DNA of 64,000 bases from Candidatus Binatus sp. (GTDB taxonomy: Bacteria > Desulfobacterota > Binatia > Binatales > Binataceae), in the NCBI RefSeq assembly GCF_036567905.1, contig NZ_DATCTO010000013.1, forward strand, positions 1 through 64,000, read 5' to 3'. How positions within the stretch are numbered: position 1 is the stretch's first letter; the number at the start of each line of letters is the position of its first letter. Shown piece after piece: positions 51,664 to 61,323 of the stretch. Below the pieces are notes generated by a model. It was given only the letters and a program-made list of their open reading frames with translations. It made no database searches and was not told where the DNA came from. The translations under genes and the position numbers were made by a program.

Positions 51664-52779
51664 ATGGCCTATAAAATTCTAGTTCTCAAAGGTGACGGCA
51701 TCGGCCCCGAGGTCGTCGGCGAAGCCACGCAGGTTCTCAAGATCATCGCGCGCCGGTCCGCCGTCAATCTCGAGTTCAAGGAGGGCCTGATTGGCGGTCA
51801 CGCGCTCGACACCGCCGGCACTCCGCTGCCCGATGAAGTGCTCAAGCTCGCGCAGGACAGCGATGCGATCCTGCTCGGCGCCGTCGGCGGACCGAAATGG
51901 GACAAGCCCAATGCAGAGAAGCGTCCCGAGCAGGCGCTGCTTGGATTGAGAAAGGCTCTGGGTCTGTTCGCCAACGTCCGTCCCGTCAAAACCGTCAAAG
52001 AGCTGGCGGCCGCGTCGCCGCTCAAGGCCGACGTGATCGGCGGCGTCGACATGGTCCTCATTCGCGAGCTGACCGGCGGCATCTATTACGGAAAGCCGAG
52101 CGAAAAGCGCATGGCGAAGGACGGCCGCGAGGCGGTCGATACCTGCTTTTACACCGAAGCCGAGATTACCCGCGTGCTCAAGTTTGGCTTCGAGCTGGCT
52201 CGCGAGCGCCGCAAAAAACTGACCTCGGTTGACAAGGCCAACGTGCTCGCGACCTCTCGCTTGTGGCGCGAGATCGCGGCCGAGTTGAGTGCGCAATTCA
52301 AGGACGTCGCGTTCGAGAATCAATTGGTCGATTCGATGGCGATGCATCTGATACGCCGTCCCAGGGACTTTGACGTGGTCGTCACCGAGAACCTGTTCGG
52401 CGACATCCTGACCGACGAGGCCTCGGTAATTGCCGGCTCGATGGGCTTGTTGCCGTCGGCGTCGCTCGGCGAGGAGCTCAACAGCGCCGGTTTCCGCGTC
52501 GGTCTCTACGAACCGATTCACGGCAGCGCACCGGACATCGCCGGCCGCGACGAGGCCAATCCGCTCGCCGCAATCCTGTCGGCGGCTCTCCTGCTCGAAC
52601 ATTCGCTAGGGATGCGCTCCGAGGCCGAGCTGATTTCGCAGGCCGTCGAATCTGTCGTGCGCGACGGCTATCGCACTCGCGACCTTCACGGCGGCGCCGG
52701 AACGCAGACCGTGGGATGCAAGGCGATGGGCCGTCTGGTGCGTGAAAAGCTCGAGAGCACCGAAAGCGAAGGCGAATGA
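51664..52779 (+). CDS. leuB: 3-isopropylmalate dehydrogenase
   Basis: 371 residues. Motifs: LKGDGIGPEVVGEATQVL, GAVGGPKWD, RELTGGIYYGKP, the metal-binding VVVTENLFGDILTDEASVIAGSMGLLPSASLG, and EPIHGSAPDIAGRDEANPLAAILSAALLLEHSLG. Third leucine-specific enzyme. Overlaps the following gene by ATGA. Confidence 0.97.
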   Translation: MAYKILVLKGDGIGPEVVGEATQVLKIIARRSAVNLEFKEGLIGGHALDTAGTPLPDEVLKLAQDSDAILLGAVGGPKWDKPNAEKRPEQALLGLRKALGLFANVRPVKTVKELAAASPLKADVIGGVDMVLIRELTGGIYYGKPSEKRMAKDGREAVDTCFYTEAEITRVLKFGFELARERRKKLTSVDKANVLATSRLWREIAAELSAQFKDVAFENQLVDSMAMHLIRRPRDFDVVVTENLFGDILTDEASVIAGSMGLLPSASLGEELNSAGFRVGLYEPIHGSAPDIAGRDEANPLAAILSAALLLEHSLGMRSEAELISQAVESVVRDGYRTRDLHGGAGTQTVGCKAMGRLVREKLESTESEGE

Positions 52780-53762
52780 GTATTTCCCGCGAGCCGAGAG
52801 TGGCGGTTGTCGGCGCCACCGGCGCGGTCGGCAACCAGCTCATCGAACTGATCGCCGCGCGCGGATTCCAGCTCAGCGAACTGAAACTCTTCGCCACCGA
52901 AGCGGGCGCCACGCAGACCGTCGACGCCGCCGGTGAGGAGCGCCTGGTCGATGCGCTCGAGAGTCCCGCCGGTCTTCGGGATTTCGATATCGCTTTTCTC
53001 GCAGTCCCCGCTCCGCGCGCCGCCGAAATTGTGGCCGCACGGCCGGGACCGATTCTGATCGATCTCAGCGCGGCGAATCGCCCGCCCTCGGATGTGCCGA
53101 TGGTCGCGCCCGGACTCACTTCGCGCGAGGCGATCGCGCAATTGCGCAACGCGCTGGTTTTCGCAACTCCTCATCCCGTCGCCCACGTTCTTGCCACCTG
53201 TTTGAAGGCCCTTGGCGCCCACGGCGGATTCGCCGCCGCCACCGCGATGCTCGGCGCGAGCGCCGGTGGCAGGGACGTGCTGACCGCCGCGGTCGATCAG
53301 ACCACGGATCTTCTGAGCGCGCGCCTGGAGCTCGACGATGACGAAGTCCAGCGCGGCTTCAACGCCTTCATGCGCGAGCATGAGCGCTCCGTCGCGACTG
53401 CAATCGCCAGGCAGGTCGCGGCGCTGCTCGACGGCTCGCCCGTGCTTTCCGTGCAGGTCGCCGCAATTCCCGTCCTTCACGGTTCCGCGTTGACCGTCGA
53501 TATTTCGCGGCCCCGCGATGGCAGAGGCAACGGCGAAGACGCGGTCGAACTGCTGCGCGCCGCCCCCGGCATTCTGATCGCCGAAGAAGGCGAGCCGCTC
53601 GGTGTGATCGACGCGGTGGGCCAGGAGGCGATCGTCGTCAGCGTCGAGCCGCGCCCCGACTCGCTGTCACTGTGGTGCGTGTTCGATAATACGCGCCTAG
53701 CGGCTCTGGGAGCGCTCTGGATCGCCGAGACGCTGGCGCTCAGTTCGCCGGCGCTGGCCTGA
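52776..53762 (+). CDS. usg: Aspartate-semialdehyde dehydrogenase homologue lacking catalytic residues (Usg-like)
   Basis: 328 residues. An N-terminal Rossmann start RVAVVGATGAVGNQLIELI and overall Asd-family layout, in the usual asd position between leuB and truA. But where active enzymes read N-P-N-C-S-T, this has VFATPHPVAHVL, with no Cys; and where they read GHSE, this has LHGSALTVD, losing the catalytic His. The same happens in E. coli UsG-1, also encoded just before truA. It is therefore probably not an Asd; its role is unknown. A genuine asd must lie elsewhere. Confidence 0.8.
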   Translation: MSISREPRVAVVGATGAVGNQLIELIAARGFQLSELKLFATEAGATQTVDAAGEERLVDALESPAGLRDFDIAFLAVPAPRAAEIVAARPGPILIDLSAANRPPSDVPMVAPGLTSREAIAQLRNALVFATPHPVAHVLATCLKALGAHGGFAAATAMLGASAGGRDVLTAAVDQTTDLLSARLELDDDEVQRGFNAFMREHERSVATAIARQVAALLDGSPVLSVQVAAIPVLHGSALTVDISRPRDGRGNGEDAVELLRAAPGILIAEEGEPLGVIDAVGQEAIVVSVEPRPDSLSLWCVFDNTRLAALGALWIAETLALSSPALA

Positions 53763-53777
53763 CCCGGCCGCCGCGCG

Positions 53778-54509
53778 ATGGTCCTAAAGCTCACGCTCGA
53801 GTACGACGGCGGCAACTATTCCGGATGGCAGCTTCAGCCGCGCCACGATTCCATACAGGGAAGGATCGAAGCCGCGCTCGAGCGGATCTTCTTAACCCCG
53901 GTGCGCGTGTACGGTTCGGGCCGCACCGACGCCGGCGTGCATGCGCGCGGGCAGGTCGCTTCGATTTCACTTCCACGTCCGTTCGACCCCGCCGAATTGC
54001 AGCGCGCGCTCAACGCGATGCTGCCCGCCGACATCGTGGTGCTCGACCTCTCGCCCGCGCCCGATGACTTCGACCCGCGGCGCGCCGCGCGCTCGCGCGT
54101 GTACGAATATCGCGTGTTGAATCGCAAGCTCGCGTCCGCCTTCGAGTATCGCTACAGCTGGCTGGTGCGCGACCGTCTCGATCTTGCGCCGATGAATTCC
54201 GCCGCGCGCATCTTTGTCGGCGAGCACGATTTCGCCGCGTTCCGCTCGCTCGGCAGCGAAGTAAGGACCACGGTCCGCCGCGTGATTGCAAGCCGATGGA
54301 CGCGCGACGCCGAGGTTTTTCTCTACCGCGTCGAGGCAACCAGTTTCCTGCGCCACATGGTGCGCGCGATGGTCGCGGCGATGGTCGACGTGGGACGCGG
54401 CAAGCTCACGGTGGATAAAATCGCCACGATTCTCGCCGCACGAAATCGTCAAGCGGCCCCGGCCAACGCGCCGCCCGGCGGCCTTTACCTCGTTGAAGTC
54501 CGCTACTGA
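53778..54509 (+). CDS. truA: tRNA pseudouridine(38-40) synthase
   Basis: 243 residues. KLTLEYDGGNYSGWQLQP, the catalytic Asp in YGSGRTDAGVHARGQVA near 50-66, and the C-terminal FLRHMVRAMVAAMVDVGRGKL. Modifies the anticodon stem of many tRNAs. Directly after the Asd-like gene, as in many genomes. Confidence 0.96.
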   Translation: MVLKLTLEYDGGNYSGWQLQPRHDSIQGRIEAALERIFLTPVRVYGSGRTDAGVHARGQVASISLPRPFDPAELQRALNAMLPADIVVLDLSPAPDDFDPRRAARSRVYEYRVLNRKLASAFEYRYSWLVRDRLDLAPMNSAARIFVGEHDFAAFRSLGSEVRTTVRRVIASRWTRDAEVFLYRVEATSFLRHMVRAMVAAMVDVGRGKLTVDKIATILAARNRQAAPANAPPGGLYLVEVRY

Positions 54510-54701
54510 CAGCGCGATCGTGCGGGTTGCGCGATCCGTCGGCGTAAAACCCTTGCGGCTCAACGCGCACGCGACCGGCCTGTGCAAAAACCATCACGAT
54601 CCCTAGAAATAATCGCGATTTTCCTCCCGTCCGCACTTGAAATTCACGCGCTACTGGTTCACCCTCACTGAAAGCCGGCAACCCGGGATGCAAGGAGGAG
54701 G

Positions 54702-54986
54702 ATGATGACGCAATCGCAGGTAGCAGCCTACATGGCTGAAAAGCTCGGACTCACCAAGAAGCAGGGGAAGACCGTGCTCGAGGAACTCAACGCGCTGGTC
54801 GTCCGCGAGCTCAAGAAGGAAGGATCGCTGCGGCTGGCCGGCCTCGGGATCTTCCGCAAGCGCAAGACCAAGGCGCGCATGGGCCGCAACCCGGCCACCG
54901 GTCAGGAGATCAAGATTCCGGCGCGCACCAGGCTTCGCTTCACCGCTGCCAAAGCGTTGAAGGACTCGGTCCTCGGCACGAAATAA
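54702..54986 (+). CDS. hup: HU-family DNA-binding protein
   Basis: 94 residues. AGGAGG lies just upstream of paired ATGs (54702 and 54705; the second has better spacing). HU/IHF fold: MTQSQVAAYMAEKLGLTKKQGKTVLEEL, then the beta arm GIFRKRKTKARMGRNPATGQEIKIPARTRLRFTAAKALKDSV. The arm proline region RNPATGQEI is typical. A nucleoid protein; a strong terminator follows. Confidence 0.92.
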   Translation: MMTQSQVAAYMAEKLGLTKKQGKTVLEELNALVVRELKKEGSLRLAGLGIFRKRKTKARMGRNPATGQEIKIPARTRLRFTAAKALKDSVLGTK

Positions 54987-55007
54987 TCTCTTGGCCTGAC
55001 TTTTGTG

Positions 55008-55054
55008 AACCGCGGGAACGGACACGGTCCGGCTCTCGCGGTTTGCTTTTTTTC
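55008..55054 (+). terminator. Intrinsic terminator after the HU gene
   Basis: AACCGCGGGA (55008-55017) pairs with TCTCGCGGTT (55034-55043) with one G-T pair; TTTGCTTTTTTTC follows. It lies between convergent genes (HU and rarA). Confidence 0.85.
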
Positions 55055-55056
55055 TG

Positions 55057-56421
55057 TCAGTCTTTCCCGGCCGGCTTGCGCCGCGATGTGTGGTTGCGTG
55101 CCTCGCGCGCGCGGGCAAGAAACTCGCGGATCCTGATTTCGTATCCGCGCTCGGACGGTTCGTAATATATCTTTTCGCCCAGTTCGTCCGGCAAATAGTT
55201 CTGTGCGACCAGCGCGCCTTCGAAATCGTGCGGATAGCGGTAGTCCTTGCCGTAACCGAGTCCTTTCATCATCGGCGTCGGTGCGTTGCGCAAATGAAGC
55301 GGCACCGGCAACGCGCCAAGCGTTTTCGCATCTTCGCCCGCCTGGCGCATCGCGCGATACGACGCATTGGACTTGGGCGCACTGGCCAGGTACGTCACGC
55401 CCTGCGCGAGCGGAATCACCCCTTCCGGCATCCCGACAAAATCTACCGCCTCCTTGACCGCGACCGCAATTTGCAATGCGCGCGGATCGGCGTTGCCGAC
55501 GTCTTCTGACGCAAACACCACCATCCGCCGCGCGATGAACAGCGCATCCTCGCCTGCCTCGACCATCCGCATCATCCAGTAAATCGCGGCGTCGGGATCG
55601 CTGCCACGCATGCTCTTGATGAAGGCCGAGATGACGTTGTAGTGCTCCTCGCCCGCGCGATCATAGAGCAGCGCCTTCTGCTGCGCCGACTCGCGAATGT
55701 GTTCGGGCGTGATCAGCGTCGCGCCCGCGTTTTGCGCGAACTCCGCCGCAATCTCCAGCGTGCCGAGCGCTCGCCGCGCGTCACCGGCCGCGTATCGAAC
55801 CATCTCGTCGATCGCGCCGACTCCCAGCTTGAGCCCGGTCCCGCCGAACCCGCGCTCCTTGTCGGCGAGCGCGCGATGCACCAATGCCGCGAGGTTTTCC
55901 TCCGAGAGCGGATGCAGCACGAGCAGCCGCATCCGCGAGAGCAGCGCCGAGATGACCTCGAACGAAGGATTTTCCGTGGTCGCGCCGATCAGCGTGATCA
56001 GCCCGCTCTCGACATGCGGCAGGAACGCATCCTGCTGCCCGCGGTTCCATCGATGGATCTCGTCGATGAAGACCACGGTGCGCTTGCCCGCGTCGAGATC
56101 GTGGCGCGCCGCTTCCACCGCCTCGCGCAGATCGGCGACGCCCGACGTTACTGCGGCAAGCTTGCGGAACACCGCACCCGAGTGTTCCGCGAGCACCAGC
56201 GCAAGCGTCGTCTTGCCCGTGCCCGGCGGGCCCCACAGGATCATCGAATGGAGCACGTGCGCCGCCACCATCTGGCTCAGGAACTTGCCCGGACCCAGCA
56301 GATGCTCCTGGCCGACAACTTCGTCGAGCGTGCGCGGACGCATCCGATCCGCCAGCGGCTGGCTGAGCGGCGTGCGCGATGGAAACAGACTATCCGACGA
56401 ATCGGCCTTGCGCCGTGCCAT
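55057..56421 (-). CDS. rarA: Replication-associated recombination protein A (RarA/MgsA)
   Basis: 454 residues. Clamp-loader-like AAA+ ATPase: PLADRMRPRTLDEVVGQEHLLGPG, Walker A WGPPGTGKTTLALVL, Walker B FIDEIHRWNRGQQDAFLPHVE, sensor 1 IGATTENPSFEV, and the RarA C-terminal MgsA domain (SAFIKSMRGSDPDAAIYWMMRMVEAGEDALFIARR, YLASAPKSNASYRAM). Acts at stalled forks. The C-terminal 20 residues are basic. Confidence 0.95.
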   Translation of the reverse strand: MARRKADSSDSLFPSRTPLSQPLADRMRPRTLDEVVGQEHLLGPGKFLSQMVAAHVLHSMILWGPPGTGKTTLALVLAEHSGAVFRKLAAVTSGVADLREAVEAARHDLDAGKRTVVFIDEIHRWNRGQQDAFLPHVESGLITLIGATTENPSFEVISALLSRMRLLVLHPLSEENLAALVHRALADKERGFGGTGLKLGVGAIDEMVRYAAGDARRALGTLEIAAEFAQNAGATLITPEHIRESAQQKALLYDRAGEEHYNVISAFIKSMRGSDPDAAIYWMMRMVEAGEDALFIARRMVVFASEDVGNADPRALQIAVAVKEAVDFVGMPEGVIPLAQGVTYLASAPKSNASYRAMRQAGEDAKTLGALPVPLHLRNAPTPMMKGLGYGKDYRYPHDFEGALVAQNYLPDELGEKIYYEPSERGYEIRIREFLARAREARNHTSRRKPAGKD

Positions 56422-56546
56422 TTTTGAAACCTAGCACAGTAACCGGGTCCGGCTAAGGCGGCTCCTGCCCCGGTCGCCGCCTCGTTGCGCGGGTGGCTGT
56501 GGCTGTTCTAGCTTCAAGACGGGCCGGACAGGAGCCGGCATCACCT

Positions 56547-57362
56547 ATGATCGTTGGCATCGATATCGGCGGTTCGACCACCGACGCCGTCATCCTCGAA
56601 AATAGCGGCCTGCACGTCGTAACGATCGAGGCCAACGACCCGGTCGCCGCGGCGGCCGGCGCGCTCGGAAAACTGGTCACCGACTTCGGCATCAAACTCG
56701 AAGACATCGAATGCGTCGCCGCCACCGGCGCGGGCTCGCGGGTGCTCGCGGAATCCCTGCTCGGCAGGCCGGTGGTCAAGGTCAACGAGTTCACCGCAAT
56801 CGGAATCGGCGGCACTTCGCTGGCCGGAAAGGAAAGCGCGCTGGTGGTCTCGCTTGGCACCGGCACCGCAATCGTATCGGTCACGCCCGGCAAAATCGCG
56901 CACTTCAGCGGCACCGGCATCGGCGGCGGCACGCTGCTCGGACTCGCCAAGCACATGCTCGGCGTCTCGACGATCGAGCGGCTCGAAGAACTCGCGCGCA
57001 AGGGCGATCTGCGGCGTATCGATCTCAGCGTTCGCGACATCGCCGGCGGCGCGATCGGCGACCTGCCGCCGTCCACCACCGCCGCCAACTTCGGCAAGAT
57101 AAGCGCCGACGCGACGCCCGAGGACAAGGCGCTGGCGATCATGAACATGATCGTCGAATCGATCGGGGTGCTGGCGATGGCCAGCGCGCGCGCCTGCGGG
57201 CAGGAGAATATCGTGCTGACCGGCAAGTTGTCGCGCCTGTTCCGATTCATGCAGGAGATGAGGCGCCTCACGTTTCCGTTCGGCCGGCGCTTCGTGATTC
57301 CCGAGCATGCCGATTTCGCGACCGCGATCGGGGCCGCGCGCCACGCCCGCCAGCAGGAATAG
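56547..57362 (+). CDS. coaW: Type II pantothenate kinase
   Basis: 271 residues from ATG 56547. ASKHA kinase fold: MIVGIDIGGSTTDAVILE (phosphate 1), EFTAIGIGGTSLAGKESALVVSLGTGTAIVSV (phosphate 2) and HFSGTGIGGGTLLGLAKHMLGV, then ENIVLTGKLSRLFRF. This is the eukaryote/Staphylococcus-type PanK, less sensitive to CoA feedback than type I. First step of CoA synthesis, apt next to two CoA-transferase genes. BadF-type ATPases share the fold but have different motifs. Confidence 0.85.
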   Translation: MIVGIDIGGSTTDAVILENSGLHVVTIEANDPVAAAAGALGKLVTDFGIKLEDIECVAATGAGSRVLAESLLGRPVVKVNEFTAIGIGGTSLAGKESALVVSLGTGTAIVSVTPGKIAHFSGTGIGGGTLLGLAKHMLGVSTIERLEELARKGDLRRIDLSVRDIAGGAIGDLPPSTTAANFGKISADATPEDKALAIMNMIVESIGVLAMASARACGQENIVLTGKLSRLFRFMQEMRRLTFPFGRRFVIPEHADFATAIGAARHARQQE

Positions 57363-57504
57363 CCGGCAGTTCCTGTCTTCTTGCGGTAGCGGGGTTACAT
57401 CTTTGGCGCCGTAGGATATAAACTTCCGAGACTGACGCGCGGGCGGAGCCACGAAACGGGATTTTGCGGCCGCGCCCGGCGCTTTCGCGAGGTTTAATTC
57501 ATCG

Positions 57505-58764
57505 ATGCCATCAGAGTTGCTCAGAGGATTGCGGCTGCTCGATTTGACCGACGAGAAGGGCGCGTTGTGCGGCAAGATGTTCGCCGATCTCGGCGCCGAA
57601 GTTATCAAGGTCGAACCGCCCGAGGGATGCTCGACGCGGCGCATCCCGCCCTATCTCGAAGATATCGCCGACGCCGACCACTGCCTCTATTCGATCGCCT
57701 ATCACGCGGGAAAAAAATCCGTGACCGCCAACCTCGCCACTGACGACGGGCGCGCAATCGTCGCCGGTCTCGCGGCGCAATCCGACTTCCTCGTCGAGTC
57801 GCACCCGCTCGGCCATCTCGATTCAATCGGTCTTGGCTACGACGCGCTCGCCAGGAAAAATCCGCGCCTCATCTACGCCTCGATCACGCCGTTCGGCGAC
57901 AGCGGTCCCGGCAAGGACTACGCCTGGGCCGACATCATCTCGTGGGCGGCCGGCGGCCAGATGTACCTGATGGGCGAGGAGGGAAAGCCTCCGCTCCAGA
58001 TGAGTCTGCCGCAAGCCGGGTTGCACGCGGGCGGCGAGGCGGCCGTCGCCATGATGCTCGCGCACTACCCGCGCCAAATCGACGGGCTCGGCCAGCGAAT
58101 CGTCGTCAACATGCAGGCCTGCATCGTGTGGACGCTGATGAACGAGCAGGCGATGCCGTTCCTGCACGGCAGCCATCTGTCGCGCACCGGAGTTTTCTTC
58201 GGCTCGGCCGACGCACGGCGCAAGATGGTGTACGAGTGCAAGGACGGGCACATCTCGACCCTGATCGCCGGCGGCATGACGTTCGGCAATTCGACCAAGG
58301 CGCTGATCGAGTGGATGCGGGAGAACGGATTGGGCGCCGACTGGATGCGGACCAAGGATTGGATTTCGTGGGTGCCCGGCGTCTTCATGGAGATGACCGA
58401 GCAGGACCACAGGGAGACCGAAGAACTCGAAACCACGATCCAGCGCTTCATGCTCACGATGACCAAGCGCGAAATCTACGCGCAGGCGCTCAAGCGCCGC
58501 ATCTTCCTGGCGCCGGTCGCGACGGTAGCCGACATCGCAGCCGACGAGCAGCTCAAAGCGCGCGACTTCTGGACTGCGGTGCCGCACGACACGATCGGCC
58601 GCACGCTCACATTTCCCGGACCATTCGCGAAACTGACCGCGACCCCGATCGGATCGACCGCTCGCGCGCCGCGAATCGGCGAGCACAGCGACGAGATTTA
58701 CCGTGGGCTGCTCGGGCTTGCGCCCGAGCGCTTGAACAAGTTGCGAGCCGCCGGCTCGATTTAG
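57505..58764 (+). CDS. CaiB/BaiF (class III) CoA transferase, catalytic Asp apparently replaced
   Basis: 419 residues. N-terminal LLRGLRLLDLTDEKGALCGKMFADLGAEVIKVEPPEG and KKSVTANLATDDGR are standard class III motifs. At the active-site position, where active enzymes have L-P-x-A-D-L-x-x-G, this protein reads SLPQAGLHAGG: Gly in place of the nucleophilic Asp. It is followed after 16 bases by a second CoA transferase that keeps the Asp, so the two may form a heteromer as in BbsEF-type enzymes (inference). The acyl substrate is unknown. Confidence 0.8.
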   Translation: MPSELLRGLRLLDLTDEKGALCGKMFADLGAEVIKVEPPEGCSTRRIPPYLEDIADADHCLYSIAYHAGKKSVTANLATDDGRAIVAGLAAQSDFLVESHPLGHLDSIGLGYDALARKNPRLIYASITPFGDSGPGKDYAWADIISWAAGGQMYLMGEEGKPPLQMSLPQAGLHAGGEAAVAMMLAHYPRQIDGLGQRIVVNMQACIVWTLMNEQAMPFLHGSHLSRTGVFFGSADARRKMVYECKDGHISTLIAGGMTFGNSTKALIEWMRENGLGADWMRTKDWISWVPGVFMEMTEQDHRETEELETTIQRFMLTMTKREIYAQALKRRIFLAPVATVADIAADEQLKARDFWTAVPHDTIGRTLTFPGPFAKLTATPIGSTARAPRIGEHSDEIYRGLLGLAPERLNKLRAAGSI

Positions 58765-58780
58765 CCAGGAGAAATTCGAG

Positions 58781-59998
58781 ATGAGCCGTTTCGCATTGGA
58801 AGGAGTTCATGTCCTCGACTTCGCCTGGGTCGGCGTCGGCCCGATCACGACCAAATATTTCGCCGACAACGGCGCCGACGTGATTCGCGTCGAGTCGGCT
58901 GCGCGCCCCGACGTGCTGCGAATCGGTCCGCCGTGGAAAGACGCGATGCCCGGGATCAACCGCAGTCAGTTTTTCGCCAGCTTCAATACCTCGAAAAAGG
59001 GAATCACGCTGGACTTGAGCAAGCCCAAAGCGCGCGAACTCGCCAAGCGCATGGTGCCGTGGGCCGACATCGTCGTCGAGAGTTTCACGCCCAAGGCGAT
59101 GCGCAACTGGGGACTCGATTACGAAAATCTGCGTGAGTTGCGCCCCGACCTGATCATGCTCTCGACCTGCATGCAGGGACAGACCGGCCCCAACGCGCTC
59201 TATCCCGGCTTCGGCCAGCTGATGTCCGCGCTGTCGGGCTTCTACTACATCTCCGGTTACGGCCCCGGCTCATGCACGCCGCCGTACGGCGCCTATACGG
59301 ATTTCATCGCGCCGCGCTTTTCCGCGATCACGCTTCTCGCCGCGCTCGACTATCGGCGCCGCACCGGTCAGGGCCAGTACATCGACATGTCGCAGTACGA
59401 GGCCGCGATGCAGAATCTCGCGCCTGCGTTGATCGATTACTTCGCAACCGGACGAGTGCTTGGCCCGCGCGGCAACGCGTCCGCGCGTTACGCTCCGCAC
59501 GGCGCCTACCGATGCGCCGACGAGGACGGTAACGAGCGATGGATCGCGATCGCCGTCGCGGGCGACGATCAATGGCGTGCGATGCTCACCGCGCTCGCCG
59601 CCGATTCCACCGACCGGCGCTTTGCGACCGCGTCCGCGCGCATCGAGAACGCCGCCGCAATCGATGAGTTCGTCGGCTCGCTCACGCCCGTCCACAACGC
59701 TCACGATCTCACCGCGAAGTTGCAGGCCGCCGGAGTTGCCGCCTACCCGGTGGAGAACTGCGTCGATATCCACCAGGACGACAACCTCGAAGCGTTCGGC
59801 TTCTGGCATTGGCTCGAGCACAAGGAGATGGGGCCGTCGCCGTATGAGGGCCTCGAACATCGCATGAGCCGCACGCCCGGCACGCTTCGCTCGGCCGCGC
59901 CGATTCTCGGCCAGGACAACGACGAGGTCTTTCGCGAGATGCTCTCGCTCAGCGCCGATGAGATCGAGCAGCTGAAAAAAGAATACGTGATATTCTGA
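58781..59998 (+). CDS. CaiB/BaiF (class III) CoA transferase
   Basis: 405 residues with AGGAG upstream. ALEGVHVLDFAWVGVGPITTKYFADNGADVIRVES; FNTSKKGITLDLSKPKARELAKRMV; active-site YGAYTDFIAPRFSAITLLAALDYRRRTGQGQYIDMSQYEA with Asp in YTDF as likely nucleophile. C-terminal DDNLEAFGFWHWLEHKEMG and TPGTLRSAAPILGQDNDEVF. Moves CoA between acyl acids, in degradation of aromatic or branched acids. Partner of the preceding gene. Confidence 0.85.
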   Translation: MSRFALEGVHVLDFAWVGVGPITTKYFADNGADVIRVESAARPDVLRIGPPWKDAMPGINRSQFFASFNTSKKGITLDLSKPKARELAKRMVPWADIVVESFTPKAMRNWGLDYENLRELRPDLIMLSTCMQGQTGPNALYPGFGQLMSALSGFYYISGYGPGSCTPPYGAYTDFIAPRFSAITLLAALDYRRRTGQGQYIDMSQYEAAMQNLAPALIDYFATGRVLGPRGNASARYAPHGAYRCADEDGNERWIAIAVAGDDQWRAMLTALAADSTDRRFATASARIENAAAIDEFVGSLTPVHNAHDLTAKLQAAGVAAYPVENCVDIHQDDNLEAFGFWHWLEHKEMGPSPYEGLEHRMSRTPGTLRSAAPILGQDNDEVFREMLSLSADEIEQLKKEYVIF

Positions 59999-60017
59999 GT
60001 TCCTCCCGCGATCTCTC

Positions 60018-61268
60018 GTGCGATACGAACTCAAAATTGCGCTCCGCTATCTGCGCGCCCGCCGCAAAGACGCCTTCATCTCGATCACGACCATCTTTAC
60101 CGCGGTCGGCGTGATGATCGGCGTCGCCGCGCTCACCGTGACGCTCTCGGTGATGGGCGGCTTCGAGCAGAGCCTCAAAGAACGCGTGCTCAGCCTCAGC
60201 CCGCAGGTCCAGATACTCAATTCGCAAGGATCGATCGACAACTACGCCGAGATCGAGAAGAAAGTCGCCGGCGTGCCCGGCGTCAACGGCTCCGACGCGT
60301 ACATCGTGGGCCAGGCGATGCTGAGTTCGGGACGCGGAATCGGCGGCGTCATCGTGCGCGGAGTCGAGCCGAAAAATCCCGTCGTGCGCGCGCAATGGGG
60401 CCGCTACATGACCGTCGGCGGTCTCGACGATCTCTCGCGAAGCTACGCGATCCCCGCAAGCGCCGCCGGCCCCGCGGTTACCGCAGGCGGCCTCGCCATC
60501 GGAGTCAGCCTTGCGAAAAAACTCAAGGCCAAACCCGGCGACGCGGTTCGGATGGTTGCGCCGATTATTTCGCCCGATGGATCGCTCTCAACCAAGAGCG
60601 GCCAATTCGCGATCGGCGCGATCTTCGACTCGGGAATGAACTTCGTCGATACCAACATGGTCTTCATGGATCTCGCGCACGCCCAGGATTTCTTCGGACG
60701 CACCGGACGAGTGGACGGCATCGATATCCATCTGACCAATCTCGACCAGACCGACGCGGTCACCGATGCGGTGCGCAAACTGTTCGCGAGTCCATACCAG
60801 GTGCGCAACTGGATCGAGTTTAACGAATCTGCCGCCGCCGGCTTCGAACTGCTCAAGCGCGTCTATGCACTCGTGCTCGTGATGCTCATCGGCGTCGCCG
60901 CGTTCAACCTGGTCGCGACGCTGATCATGGTCGTGATGGAGAAGCGCAAGGACATCGCCGTGCTGATCGCGATGGGTGCGACGCGGCGCGACGTGCGCCT
61001 GATCTTCGTGATGAAGGGACTGATCGTCGGTGGGGCTGGAACCGCGGCCGGATTGATCCTCGGCGCCGCCGGATGCTTCGCGCTTGCGCGTTACCAGTTC
61101 ATTCACATCCCGCGCGAAATTTACGGCATCTCGACGCTGCCGATCGCCGTAGATCCGTGGAACTTCGCCGCCGTCGCGCTTGCCTCGATGCTGCTCTGCC
61201 TGCTCGCGACCGTCTATCCGGCCCGCCAAGCGTCGCGAGAGATGCCTGTCGAAATCTTCCGCTCCTGA
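60018..61268 (+). CDS. lolC: Lipoprotein-releasing ABC transporter permease (LolC/LolE)
   Basis: 416 residues from GTG 60018. TM1 at about 25-48 after an N-terminal YELKIALRYLRARRKDAFISITT; a large periplasmic domain (about 50-265); three TM helices at about 275-300, 325-350 and 375-400; ending VYPARQASREMPVEIFRS. FtsX-fold MacB-like region. It extracts lipoproteins from the inner membrane to LolA. The ATPase gene lolD is not adjacent. Confidence 0.9.
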   Translation: MRYELKIALRYLRARRKDAFISITTIFTAVGVMIGVAALTVTLSVMGGFEQSLKERVLSLSPQVQILNSQGSIDNYAEIEKKVAGVPGVNGSDAYIVGQAMLSSGRGIGGVIVRGVEPKNPVVRAQWGRYMTVGGLDDLSRSYAIPASAAGPAVTAGGLAIGVSLAKKLKAKPGDAVRMVAPIISPDGSLSTKSGQFAIGAIFDSGMNFVDTNMVFMDLAHAQDFFGRTGRVDGIDIHLTNLDQTDAVTDAVRKLFASPYQVRNWIEFNESAAAGFELLKRVYALVLVMLIGVAAFNLVATLIMVVMEKRKDIAVLIAMGATRRDVRLIFVMKGLIVGGAGTAAGLILGAAGCFALARYQFIHIPREIYGISTLPIAVDPWNFAAVALASMLLCLLATVYPARQASREMPVEIFRS

Positions 61269-61323
61269 CTCCGGCGCGCGCCCCACCACACATCCGCGAA
61301 CAGGTGAAAAAGTGAAAAACTGA

